A program made the position numbers and the translations under genes. A DNA stretch of 64,000 nucleotides from Euglena gracilis (lineage: Eukaryota > Euglenida > Euglenophyceae > Euglenales), in assembly GCA_039621445.1 (NCBI GenBank), contig CP154956.1, forward strand, positions 59,963,178-60,027,177, given 5' to 3'. The notes beneath the pieces were generated by a model, which saw nothing but the letters and a program-made list of their open reading frames with translations, made no database searches and had not been told where the DNA came from. Every line of letters starts with the position of its first letter. Within the stretch, counting starts at the first letter, position 1. Shown here piece by piece: positions 20,949-32,900 of the stretch.

Positions 20949-23900
20949 GTTAGCATCTCGGCCCCTTCGGGGCCAGGTAAACAAAAAAAATACATTTTGG
21001 TTGTGCCATAAAAAAGGATGTGCTCCAAATTTTGTCGGTTCCTTGCCCCCCCCCCCCCCGGGAAAAATTGTTCCGACACCGCTGCCCCTCTCCCCGGTCT
21101 TTAAAAAAAACCCTGCCCGAGGTCAGTAAGCAATGAATTGGTCTCGATCCAATCATTATGGCGAGGTGTCAAAGGTCGTCGCCAGTGCAAGATGCTTGCG
21201 AAGCTTCGAGATGAAGAGGAGGATGAAGAGGATGCCAGAGAGATGGACCGGGTGGTGGTGCTCAAAGAGGCAGAGGTGGAGTGGTGGGAGCTTCGTGACG
21301 ATGACCGCACCGAGCAGGACGATGTAGAGGTGGTGGAGGTGGCTTGGAGGCTGCATCGGGAGCGGCGGTCGCTTCGTTACCTCCACCCAGGGTTCTTCAA
21401 GAAATGGGGTCTCATAAACATGTGTGATCCTGAGTGCCCCTAAAATGAGTTTTGGTGACATCATTCTGTTGTTCAGTTATTGTTATTCAGTTATTATGGC
21501 CACCCTAATTAATTAGTGGCAGCCCTGGGGTGGTCCCAGAAAGGACACACTAAACCGTAAACAAGAGGACTGAAGCCAAATTTATATCCATGGATTAAGG
21601 CCGAAAACACACACTGTTTTTCGTGGACTGAGTCCACACACACTGTTTTTCGTGGATTGAGTCCACAAACACAGTGTGTGGTGTGTTACCCGAAACACCC
21701 ACTGTTTCTTGTGGACTCAGTCCACAAAAAAGCAGTGTGTGTTTCGGGTAAACAAAAAACACACTGTTTTTGTGGACTCCCGAAAAGGGATTGAATGTGT
21801 GATTCATGCTTGCGTCATTCAGGTGCTTGCACACGCGCTGGAACTCCAGCACGCGTGCAACAGCTGTGCGCTCAGCTTTTGAGGAAACAGTGAGTTTCCG
21901 TTCCGAAGCACTGGCCAACAGCGTACCGTGTATTGGGTCGACAGCAGGGCCCTTTTGCTCGTCGTCCGAATGCTTTTACATCGTGGCCAAAAGCTGTTCT
22001 GTTTTGGGGCAAGAGGTCAAGCACAAAGTCGTCACACACTTTAGGCTCTAAACTAAAAATCGCCTTGAGGCCAAGTTATTGGGGGGCACTTTGGGGGGGA
22101 CCGGGCGACGAAGGCGCCCGGTCCCCCCCAAAGGCCATTCCAGGTTCATCAAGAGGTTATTTAGCAATATTTTTCTTGAAATTCACAAAAACACACCCTG
22201 ATTTTTGTGGATTAAGTTCACAAAAAACAGTGTGTTTTTGTTTACCCGAAACACACTGTTTTTGTGGACTCAGTCCACAAAAAACAGTGTGTGTGTTTTC
22301 GTGAATTGGATTTTGAAACAAAAAACACCAAAATTCGCTGCACATGCCTTGCGTTAGTCCATGAAAACAGCGTGTGTTTTCGGCCTTTTAGTCAACAGAT
22401 ATAGACAAAAATCGTCCATTATAACCCAGAAACACCGTGTTTCCGGGTTATAAGGACAATTTTTTGTAGCCTGTGTTTTTGCCTATTTTTCTTTTGATAC
22501 AGATGTTGAAATTTTAGTGAAACAAATTAAACACTCTTCGAGACCAAAGGAAGTTCTCTTTTTGAGACCCATGGAATGCACTGGTGAGAAAGATGGGCAA
22601 ATTTTTCTGAAACAATGGGCATCATTTTTGTGATTTGCTGTAAATTGTGCAGTTCTTTTTCTGATTTGATTCTTTATTTCATCGAAACAAGACATAAGGT
22701 GTGTTGATTTTTTTTGATGACTCTGGCAATGGTATTTGTACAGTGTTTTCTCCCTTGGTGCCGAGGAGATCCAAGGCAGAGAGCTGGTTGTTGGCCAGGC
22801 CTGTCAGGGGGCGCTGCAAGTGGCGACCAGAATAGTTGCATTTTATGAGACGGCTGCTCGGCAGCAAGTGCATTCAGACTACGTGTGGTTCCTCTGCACC
22901 AGGCAATTGGCGGCTTTGCACATGCAAGTGTGTTTGCACGTATTCGAAGGGAATATGATAATTCCAGAATAATATTCAAACCTCTGAAATATAACAATCG
23001 TGCCCTCTTCATAAGCAATTTTGAAAACCGCCAGTGCCTAAGTTTAAGGATGAAATGTTTATCTTTAGCCTCACAAAGCATGAATCCCCAGTGGCATCAT
23101 TTAAGTGAAACACCCTTTTCATTGTTGCTGAAGTGCATAAACCAGGTTTTGAATAGTGCTGAGCTCTTAATGGGAGCTGCACGTAATGGGCTTCAAATTT
23201 CGCAGATTTACGTTATTCCCCCCCCCCCAATTTTTCGACCGTTTTTGACCCAAACACCATCGGTTTCGGGCCAAAAACAGAGCGCTGGCGGGTCGAAAAA
23301 CGCTCAGGTTGGGCTCCAAAACAGTTTTTCCATGTCTTTCTTTTTTCCCCGCCTTTTTGGACCTGTTTTTGACCCGAACTCCATGGGTTTCGGGACAAAC
23401 CGGGGGGGCTGTTGCGCTGGTGGGTGTGGGGGGGGGGTGGGGGGGGGGGGGGGGGCTGGGGGGGGGGGGGGGCGAAACGCGAATTTTCGGCTCAAAAACA
23501 GGTTTTCCGGGTCTGGCCGGCCAAAAACATGGTTTTGGGCAATTTTTTTTCTCGATTTTTTTCGACTTTTTTTGACCCGTTTTGAACCAAAATCAATGGG
23601 TTTCGGGCCCAAAACGGGCGCTGGCGGGTCACAAACCGCTCATTTTCGGCTCAAAAAAACAGGTCTTCCGGGTCCGGGAGGCCAAAAAAACATCGTTTCG
23701 GGCAAAAAAAATTTTTCGACGTTTTTCGACTTTTTTTTGACCCAAATCAGGCCAAAAACTGTACAGAATGGCCAAAATTGGCCGAAAAATGGCCGTAACT
23801 CGGGCTTGATGGGGAGTTGTGGGGAAATCAAAATACTGTTAGATGGGGCGTTCCAAGCGGGCATTTGTTTTGATTCTCCCCATTGTTGAGAAATTTTAGA

Positions 23901-26900
23901 AAAGTGATTTTTTTGACCCAAAACAGGGCCGAAAACGGCTATGCCGCGCTGTTTTGGGCTGTAAATCGGCCATATTTTGGGCTAGGTGGGGAGTTGCAGG
24001 AAATCAAAGTACCGTTAGATAGGGCGTTGCAAGGGCTTCAATTTAGGTTGGACATTTCCTTTGATTTTGCTTCATTTTCGAGATATTTTGAAAACATCGA
24101 TTTTTTAACCCGAAAACGGCCCAAAATGGCCCTGAAATGGGCCAAAATTGGCCAAAAAAATGGCCGTAACTCGGACTACACGAGTTGGGGAATGGTAAAC
24201 CATGGTTTGACAGGGCATTCCCATTTTCTTTGATTTTGCTTCATTGTCGAGATATTTTGAAAAAATCGATTTTTTTCGGCCCCAAAGCAGCCCAAAAAAA
24301 CACCCCAAAATGGCCGTTTTGGGCCGCAAAAGCGCGCCGGAACACAGACCAGGTGTGTCGGCGGTTAAAACGGTGAATGGGGGACGATAGAGAGCCTCCA
24401 GGGGTGCATTTTGTCAGACCGACATTTCCGGAAGTAATGTACGTTTTCTCGAGATTATTGTCGGAAAATCGACCGATTTTTGGACCCCGGCGAAATGGCA
24501 GTCAGAAGGGGAGGGGGGCAATCCTACCCAGTTTGGACCCCTTCGCGGGTGAATAACTCGGGCCTGGCGGGGAGTTGGGGGTCAAACGGTGGTGATTCGG
24601 AAACTTGAAATCCAGTCGCTCGCGACTGAAAAAAAAATTACGGGAACGGGGCCGGGATCATGGTGATAATCTGCCGGTTCCCGAGGTGGCCCGGACTAGG
24701 GTGGGGAGGGGGGGGGGTTGGACCCCCCCTTTTCCCCATGGGTAAGCTTCGCTCTTACCCACAAAGGGATAAGAGCTCAGCGAGCCTCCATTATAACATT
24801 ATAACCCCCCCATCCTACACCCCTACCCCACTTTTAGCCCCCCCCTCCCAGGCCCAACCACCAAACTGTGACTTAACCCCCCCCCCAGAGGGAAAAATGA
24901 TAAAGCAAAAGGCAAAACTGTGCCAATAATCACATGGTGTGCCGACAGGTGTGGTGGGTTTGCGAACTTATGAGGTTTTGGCCAAAAAAAACTCACCACA
25001 GCATTGCCCAAAATACCTTGTTTTACCCCCCCTGGTGAAAAAATAGGGGTATTTTCTGACCCCATCCGGTCACACACTTGGCCTGGACTTATAACCCCCC
25101 TGGCAAACAGGATCCTAACCCCCCCAAAAAGAACACCCGGGTCTTATTTTTTGGGTCCGTTGCTGGAAACCTCCAGGAGGGGGTCTTGCTTTTGTTTTTT
25201 ATTTTTGATCGACCCGGGTCCGGGGAAAAAAAATCATTTTCCAGGTTCCCAAAAACACCAAAAATACCTTTGCTTCGCGCCATGTGTAAATTGGTTCAAT
25301 TTGACTTTTGTCTTATTTATATTTTTGGAGCTCAAAATCCCAAACAGGGAAGAAGAAAATTTTTTTTAGTCTTGGACCCCCCCGGGGGGAGGGGGGGTAG
25401 GGTGGGTAGGTCTGGCCGAGCCCCCCTCCCCTGGGGGTCCCCCCCAGAGGGGGATATACTTTTCGGCGCTATTTTTAGCATTTTCGCTATTTTTTTGGCC
25501 ATTTTTCCGGAAAATTGAGTGGACATTTCCGGAGATAATGTACGTTTTCTCGAGATATTTTCGAAAAATTGATTTTTTGACCGATTTTTGGACCCTGGTG
25601 AAATGGCAGAGTTGGAAGGGGGGGCAATCCTACCCAGTTTGGACCCCTTCGCGGGTGAATAACTCGGGCCTGGCGGGGAGCTGGGGGTCAAACGTAGGAG
25701 ATTCGGAAACTAGAAATCCAGTCGCTCGCGACTAAAAAAAGAACCGGGTCGGGGTCATGGTGATAATCTGCAGTTTCACGGTCTACCCAGGGGGGGGGTT
25801 CTACCCCCACCCTTTTCCCTGGTGGTAAGCTCTTACACATAAAGGGATGAGAGCGCAGCAACCCCCCATTTATAACCCCCCCGGGGGTCATACCCCCCCC
25901 AAAATAAGACTTCGCGGGCCGATCAAGCAAAACTACAAAAATAAATGCATTCTTTTTTTGTTTGTAATTCCTGCTTTCAATGAAGTTTTGGAATGCACGA
26001 TATTGTTGCAATCATTACAGCTAAAACAGGAAACTTTGGCCCCTCGTGCCAGCTATTTGGCCTGGAGTTGCCAGAACGTTGCCCCCTCGCGCCAGCTATT
26101 TGGCTCAGAGTTGCCAAGACGTTGGCACCAAAATGGTGCCAAGTTTCTGCAGTATTTGTACCAGTATTTTGGCCATTTCTACAACGATTTTTTTTTGATA
26201 AACCATCATGAATCCCGGGTGCCAAAGTACCCGCCCCCCTTGTCGTACGACCACCCCTCATTTACGACCACCCCCCGGTCACAGGTTGCAGATCATGGGC
26301 ACAGTTGCAGGTTTTTTTATGCGAAAATTTAACACCACCTTACCTACGACCGCCCCCTCATTTACGACCACCCCCCCGGTCGCAGGTTGCAGGTTATGGG
26401 GGTGTTACGACCCCCCCAGGTTGCAGGAACCCGGTCGTACGACAAGGGGGGGGGGGCGGGTAATGGCAACCGGGCACCGTGGTTTTGGCCACTTGGTGCC
26501 AAAGTTTTGGTCACCACGAGACAGAATGGTGGTACGTGGTGCCTGGGTTTTGGCAACTCTAGGCCAAGTTACTGGCCACCAAGGGCCACGGTTTTGGCCA
26601 TTGTGCGCCAAAGAAATGGCGGTTAGCTGTAAATCCCAGGGGCATATTATTGTGTTGCTACTATTATTGTGTTGCATACTATTATTGGCATACTATTATT
26701 GTGTTGCTGGTTTTCCTCTTTGGTTTTGCCAATAATGCAAAACTCTCCATCCCCTGTTTACAGTTCTATGTTTACAGGCAAAAGATGCCCCTGTTTGTCT
26801 GACGGGAAAACCATCACGCAAAAAAAAATTGGAATTCTGAACGTGTGGGTATATCCAGCTTAATTTCTCTTTTTGTGTTGAGGATGAAAAGAAAGCTATG

Positions 26901-29900
26901 TATTCCAGAGAACACATAGCAAACCCCCGCCACTTATTAACCCTCCAGGGTTTATAGGATCTGGTTTGGTTGGTCGGCTGAAGGGGGTGGTTTACAGGTG
27001 GGGGGGGGTTGTAAGTCAAGTAATTGGTGGTGAGAATCGGTGAGAATCCCCCAAAATGACCCCAAAACCCCCCACAATTGACAATTTTTGGCAAATTTTG
27101 GTCAAAAATAGCATTTTGATGATGATCAGTCTTAAACAATTTGCCAACAAATCAGTTTTTGGGTGGCGAAAGAATCGTCCCCGGCGGTTTTCATTTTTAT
27201 TCCCCTGGTTATAAGTCCAGTTTGGTTGGTCGACCCGAGGGGGGTTTATAAGTGGGGGGGGGGGTTAAAAGTGGGAGGGGGTTTAAAACTCCCCACATCC
27301 CCAGACATTTTCATTTTGTGGCTGCTTTGTGAACAAATTGGACACTTTTCTGCTTTCAAGGGTTCCGAGCTATAATTTGAGGTAAAAGACTGAAAAAAAT
27401 GCATGATTTTAGTCCGGGAGTTTCACTGTCCCCCATACCCCATACCCCATACCCCACAGAAGGAATAAAAAAAACCCCGAGGGTCGTAAAATCCCACCCA
27501 AATATAAAACCGGGTGTTTTTTTTTGCATATTTTACAGGATTTTTCTCATTCCATGCTGTCTGCGCGGTGCTTACTGGCATTTGCTGAGAGTGGCTTTTG
27601 TTTATTTGCCATCATCAAGTCAAAAAGAACTGGGTATTGGGGGATTGTTCAGTTGCTCTCTGTGGTAAGGGGGAAGATGATAACAAATTTAGTGGTGTCG
27701 ATGACAAGGCCCGCAAAATTCACAACCTTGTCGGAAGTTTCCATCTCGTTCCAAAAAAAAATCAAATGGATCACATCAATGATGCATTGTGATTCCTCAT
27801 TCTGAGTGTTTCATTTTTCTGTGTTGTGCCGCTTGAAACATTGGACCTCCCCATTTTCAGGAGGGGGGGGGCTGTACACCAACGGCCTTCACTGGCAGTG
27901 TCAGTGACACTTTGGAGGTCCAATTCCACATGATCTCTGCCAAAATGATTGCCTGCGGTCCCCTTCCCTGCAGTCATTTGCGGCGCGATCGCGGGTTATG
28001 GAAGAGCAGCATTTGGCATGGCTGCAGTTGCAAGAGTCTTTTGAGGGGTCTGCTGGGGTGGAGCGCCGTTGTGCAAGGGGCCAGGCGGTGCTGAGCAGGA
28101 TGGCGCACGCCGAGTGGATAGAGCTGCAATTACAGGTTTGGGTTGTTTTACACCAGAAAGCAATTTCAATTGAGTTCAAGACAGAAAGCAGAGAATCTTT
28201 CTTGTGCGGCCACTGTTTACCTCCCCCCCCCCTTGTCTTTGACACCGCTTGTCCACAACAGGCACTCCTTGTCAACCGCATTTTCCCCGTAATTTGGCGT
28301 GCCAAGGACCGGGGTGGAGAAGGTAATTCATTTTCTGGCATTTTCTCAGTCATTATTTCTGACTTTTTTTTCACCTTTTTAGTTTTTAGTTTATAAAAAT
28401 GTTCGGGCAAAAATGTTTGACCATTGTTCGGTTTATGGTGCCAGGATTTAGGGAGGGAGAGTCCCCACCTATTTGGTTGGAGGGGTGTCCGGATCCTTGG
28501 CCGGGGTCTGGATCAACCCCAGGGACCTGGGAAACCTCCACGAAAGGTCAAAATTATTTTTTTTATTTTTGACTTTTTTAAAATAAAAAATTTCTTTTCC
28601 TGAATCTTTTTTTTCCTTCGGATTTGGCAATTTTGTCCGATTTTTGGGGGCATTTTTTTCTGGCCTGGAACCAGTTGGCCCAAAACCCCGTCATTTTTGC
28701 TGTGCCAGTGCTTACGGGGAGGGTGCCCCGCCATCTTCTTTCACCCTACATCTTCACCCCCAGATATGCCAGGATGAAGAGCAGGCTTTGCGCAAACAAT
28801 TCTTGTCTCGATGTTTGGCAACATTTGAGATCCTCTATTTGGAGACAGAAGAGGTCAAGTGGCGAGCTCGCTGGTCTATTCGAGAATTCTGCAGTCGGGC
28901 AGCAGTGGAAAGGGATGTCGGTGATGTTAAATTCAGCTGGCGATGCCGTGAAGCGCAACAGCAGTTACAAAATCTGGAGGTTTGTGTTGCCTTTGATCTG
29001 AGATTGGAGAGGGAAGAAAACTTGCCATGGTATGTTTCCACACCACCTCACTGAGACTGACAGTATGTGCCAATATTTTAAATCATGGTTGAAATAATTT
29101 ATGGTCTTTATTTTGTCTCTGAGGCAGGGCGTTGCTTCAGAATATTTGACCCCAGGGGGTCCAGCCAGCCAGCAGCCTTTTTCCAGCCACGGACTCTCCG
29201 CCATCGACGAGTTTTATTCATTTCCAGCCGCCCAAAAGGGGCCCAACGGGTTGGCTGGCAGACTGTTTTTCAAGGTGGTGCCGACCCCACCCCGCGCGCG
29301 GGGGTGGGGGGGGTGCGTGCCTGGGCAGGCACTCCAAGGCACTCCCGATCCGACCCCCCGGGGGGGGGGGGTAGGGCACACGGCCAAAAGTGCCCGAGCA
29401 CAGACCCTGGCGCCTTCGGCGCCGGGGAGCCAAAGATGGCCTATTTTCAAAGGAATGTGCCTTGGCGCAGGCTGAATTCCGACCCCCCCCCCCGGGAGGG
29501 GGGGTAGTGCCTGCCTGGGCAGGCATCCCAAGGCACTCCGGACCCCCCCTCCCCCCCCCCCCTGGGGTTTGCAACAAAACAGCCTGGTGGCTGGACGGTA
29601 GCAGATTTTTGGCTTTCAGGGGGGCAAAATGGGCCGAAAAGGGGCTCAAGAAAAGGGCAAAAATTGGGTCGGAATCGGACTGTTCAGGACAAATTTTGGG
29701 TCCAAAAATCTATTTTTGTTTGCATTGGGGCAGTTTTTTGTACATTTTTTTCAGCTTCCATTCGACCTTGGGTTTGGCCTAGCTCCAGCCCTGGGACCAT
29801 ACCATTGCTTAACACCTGTCCCATCCCACCCCCGGGGGGTGACTGACTGGTTTTTTTCAGAGTGACTGGCTGGTTTTTTTTTTTGGCCCAGAGCCCCCCC

Positions 29901-32900
29901 CCCCCCCCCGGGGTGGGGCAGGCCCAAAAATGAAAAAGTGGCTGGCCTGGTTCCGAAGGGGCCGGAAATTTTTTGGATTTTTTTGCGACTTTTTGACAAA
30001 ATTTCATTGCCTCCTGAAGAGTGGCCGATCCCCTGGGGGGGGTAAAGTGACTGACTTGTTTTTTTGGATGACTGACTGGTTTTTTCAGAGTGGAAAGTGA
30101 CCCCCCTCCCGGGGGGGTCGCTAAGCAATGGTATGCCTGGGACCCCTATGGGGGGGGGGTCAGCCAGCAGCCTTTTTCCAGACAGCCCAAATGTTCCAGC
30201 CTCGGGCCCTGCTTAAAGGGGGCCCTTAAGCAACGCCCTGCTCTGAGGGTCTCGCAGAATCTGGTAGGGGCAGTCCCTCAAAACTGCTGTGGTTAAACCA
30301 GGTGAGAAAGGGCGAAGGTTCAACCCCCCCCACAAATCAGCAAGTTATGCAAAAACGTTGGTTTCTTTATCCAATTATTTGACTTGGCACCCGTTTGCAA
30401 CCCATTTTTGGCCCTTTTTGCACCCACCATGGCAAGAATCCGTTATCCGAAGTATAATTTTCCCCTCCTCCCCTGCAAGGTTAGTGGACCGATTTGCAGA
30501 GAGTTATCTGGGCAGAACCAACGCCAATGACGGATCGATTCACCACCTTCCCTAAAAGTAATTGCGTCAAACGCTATTTGTTTTTTTTATAATTTAATCC
30601 AATTTGATTCACTGGACACAAAACATTGTGGGCGTTTCGGGTTATTTATGTAACCAGATCTTTTTTTTGCAGGGCTTTAAGGGCATTACAAAGTTATCTG
30701 GGAAGGGGTTTGTTGTTAGCGGCTGGAAAGGAAGCCATTTGCATTCGATGTAATTTGTCGATGGGGGGGGGGGCAGGGACCTACCACGTCAGCAATCTTT
30801 CTTGGCAGCAAGTTCTCCGAATCTCCCCCAGGTGCCTTTCTTTGTTTCATGAACTTCTGCCACATGTGCATCACATCCTCCCCTGCCCAGGCAATTGAGC
30901 GATTGGAAATTTTGGACGAGGAAAGCCGTGAGGGTGCCCTTCTCGGAGGTCATTGTGAAGCACTCAGCACACGTTTTCAGGTCCCTTTGTCCATTTGTCC
31001 CAGCACAGGTTGGGATTGGCATGTAACTTCAAGAGGGGGTGTTGGCGTCTTCAGTCTCTCTTCATGAATCAAAATCAAAGTCAAAACATGTCAGCCTAAC
31101 TTTAGTCAAAACCAATCCAGCAATGATTGAAGAGGCAAGAATTGTGTGGTTCTATTTTTGCAGTTTGGACCACCCATTTGATTGCACCCCCTTTGCCCAC
31201 CGACCACCCCTGTACACCAGCCACCCCCTGGTCGGGGGTTGCAGGTAACCAACCATATGATCCCTGCCCTGGTCGAGGTTGTAGGAAGAATCTCGTTGGT
31301 GGCAGGGGGTGGGTTCTTTGCCATTCAAAAGATTGCAGAGCTGGGGTGCAAATAAAATCCTTGAATTCGTTCGAAGGAGTCATATTTGTATGTTTTGTGT
31401 TTTCATTTTTAACCCCTCCCCCCCCCCCCCATGTCCAACGACCCCCTTTGTCCAATGACCCCCCCCCCCCGGTCGGAGGACACCTTTTCGGAGGTTTGAC
31501 CAATTTTTGGGTCCTGGTGCAAAACGCCGGGCCGAAAATTTTTGCACCCAAAATCGGCCAAAAAGTTGACCAAAATGTATTTTTGGCACTTTTTGGGCAA
31601 AAATCTGTCAAAAATTGTCCAAAATTTTCGTCGCAAAGCGCTGGAAGGGAAAATTTTGGCCTTTTGGGGGGTTGGGCACCGGTACCCACCAACTTTTTTT
31701 TGACCCCTTGTCCAGTGCCCCCCCCCCAGGGCAGAAGGGAATCGGCCAAACAGCCAGTGTGGTGGGTGGGGGGGGGGTCGACCACCCCCCCCCCCCACCC
31801 CCTGCATGGTGGGTGGGGGGGGTCGACCCACCCCCCTCCCCACCACCTCTTCCCGTATTTCTGGGAGCACCAATTTTTGGACCCCAAAAATTCCTGGTGC
31901 CTTCGGTGTCGGGTGTTTTTTTTGACCCATTTCGGGACCCATATAAGAGGTCCCCCCAAAAACCCCCAAACCCCCATTTTTCACACATTCCAAATTTGCA
32001 ACGTTTTCTCAAAATTTTGATTTGAGAGCTTTCTGAAGCAAAAAAATGCCATTGAAAATCCCAAAAATTTCCAAGAGAAAAAATGTCAATATAATAAAAT
32101 TTGACTGTGCCAAAATTTGGTCGAATTCTGCTCCCCCCCCTCCAAAAAACTACCAGTTTTTTACCCTGGAATTTTTGAGACTTTTTGGGGAAAAAACATG
32201 TTTTCCATTAAAAATCATGTATTTTGGGTTCATTTTTCAAAAAAATTTCAAACAATGTTCCCGGCCAAAACCCCCGTTTTTTTCCAAAATTGGTGAAAAT
32301 GCTGTGGTGGGTAGGGGGGCGACCCCCCCCCCCCCACCTTCCGGGTGGGGGTCGACCCTCCCACCAGGCCTTCCCATTCTGCCCCCCCCCCCCGGCCGGA
32401 GGACTCCTTTTTGGTAACAACTCTATGTGCAACGACCCCCCCAGTCGGAGGACAGAGGTTACTGGTCAATTGACACAGGGGGGGGGGGAGGTTTCCCCAA
32501 TCTCTGAAGTGCACTGCCAGCACCTGAATTGCGTGAATCCGTTGCAGTGCCAGTATGATAAAAGTTTGTGCTGGTTTCAGGATTTCAGGGTTTTAGGAGT
32601 ATTTTAACGCTTGTCCGGGTCAGCGGATCCCCTAGGGGGTGGTGAGTGGGGGGAGGGGTGAGTGGGTGGATCTTTGCACTTAAAATTAGGCTGGGCCGAA
32701 CAAAATAGGGGCTGGCTAGCCAGGCCTGCTGCACCTCCCCGGGAGGGGTTTCTGCTGTGGCTCACTGGGCCAAAATTGACAGCCTGCAGCCCCGTGAAAC
32801 CACCAGTGAAAAAAATGGTGTTTTTGAGGGGTTTCACGGGGTTTTAGGTTTTGCCAGACACTCATTTTTGTAACACTGTTTCCCCTTTTTTTGGCAGTCG

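Noticed and set aside
22885-23889. 334-codon plus-strand open frame
   Set aside because: It runs through degenerate GGTTTCGGG repeats and G runs giving poly-glycine, and its first part overlaps a supported exon in another frame. The openness comes from repeats.
30672-30750. Exon-like stretch after TTTTTTTTGCAG (ALRALQSYLGRG)
   Set aside because: The acceptor is good, but neither open register fits the phase of the flanking IQ-gene exons without an extra unseen exon.
31102-32025. Pair of ~290-codon open frames on opposite strands
   Set aside because: Both cross the R31 repeat with long C/G runs; products are poly-Pro/Gly and the same frames recur in the other repeat copy at 34416-35099.
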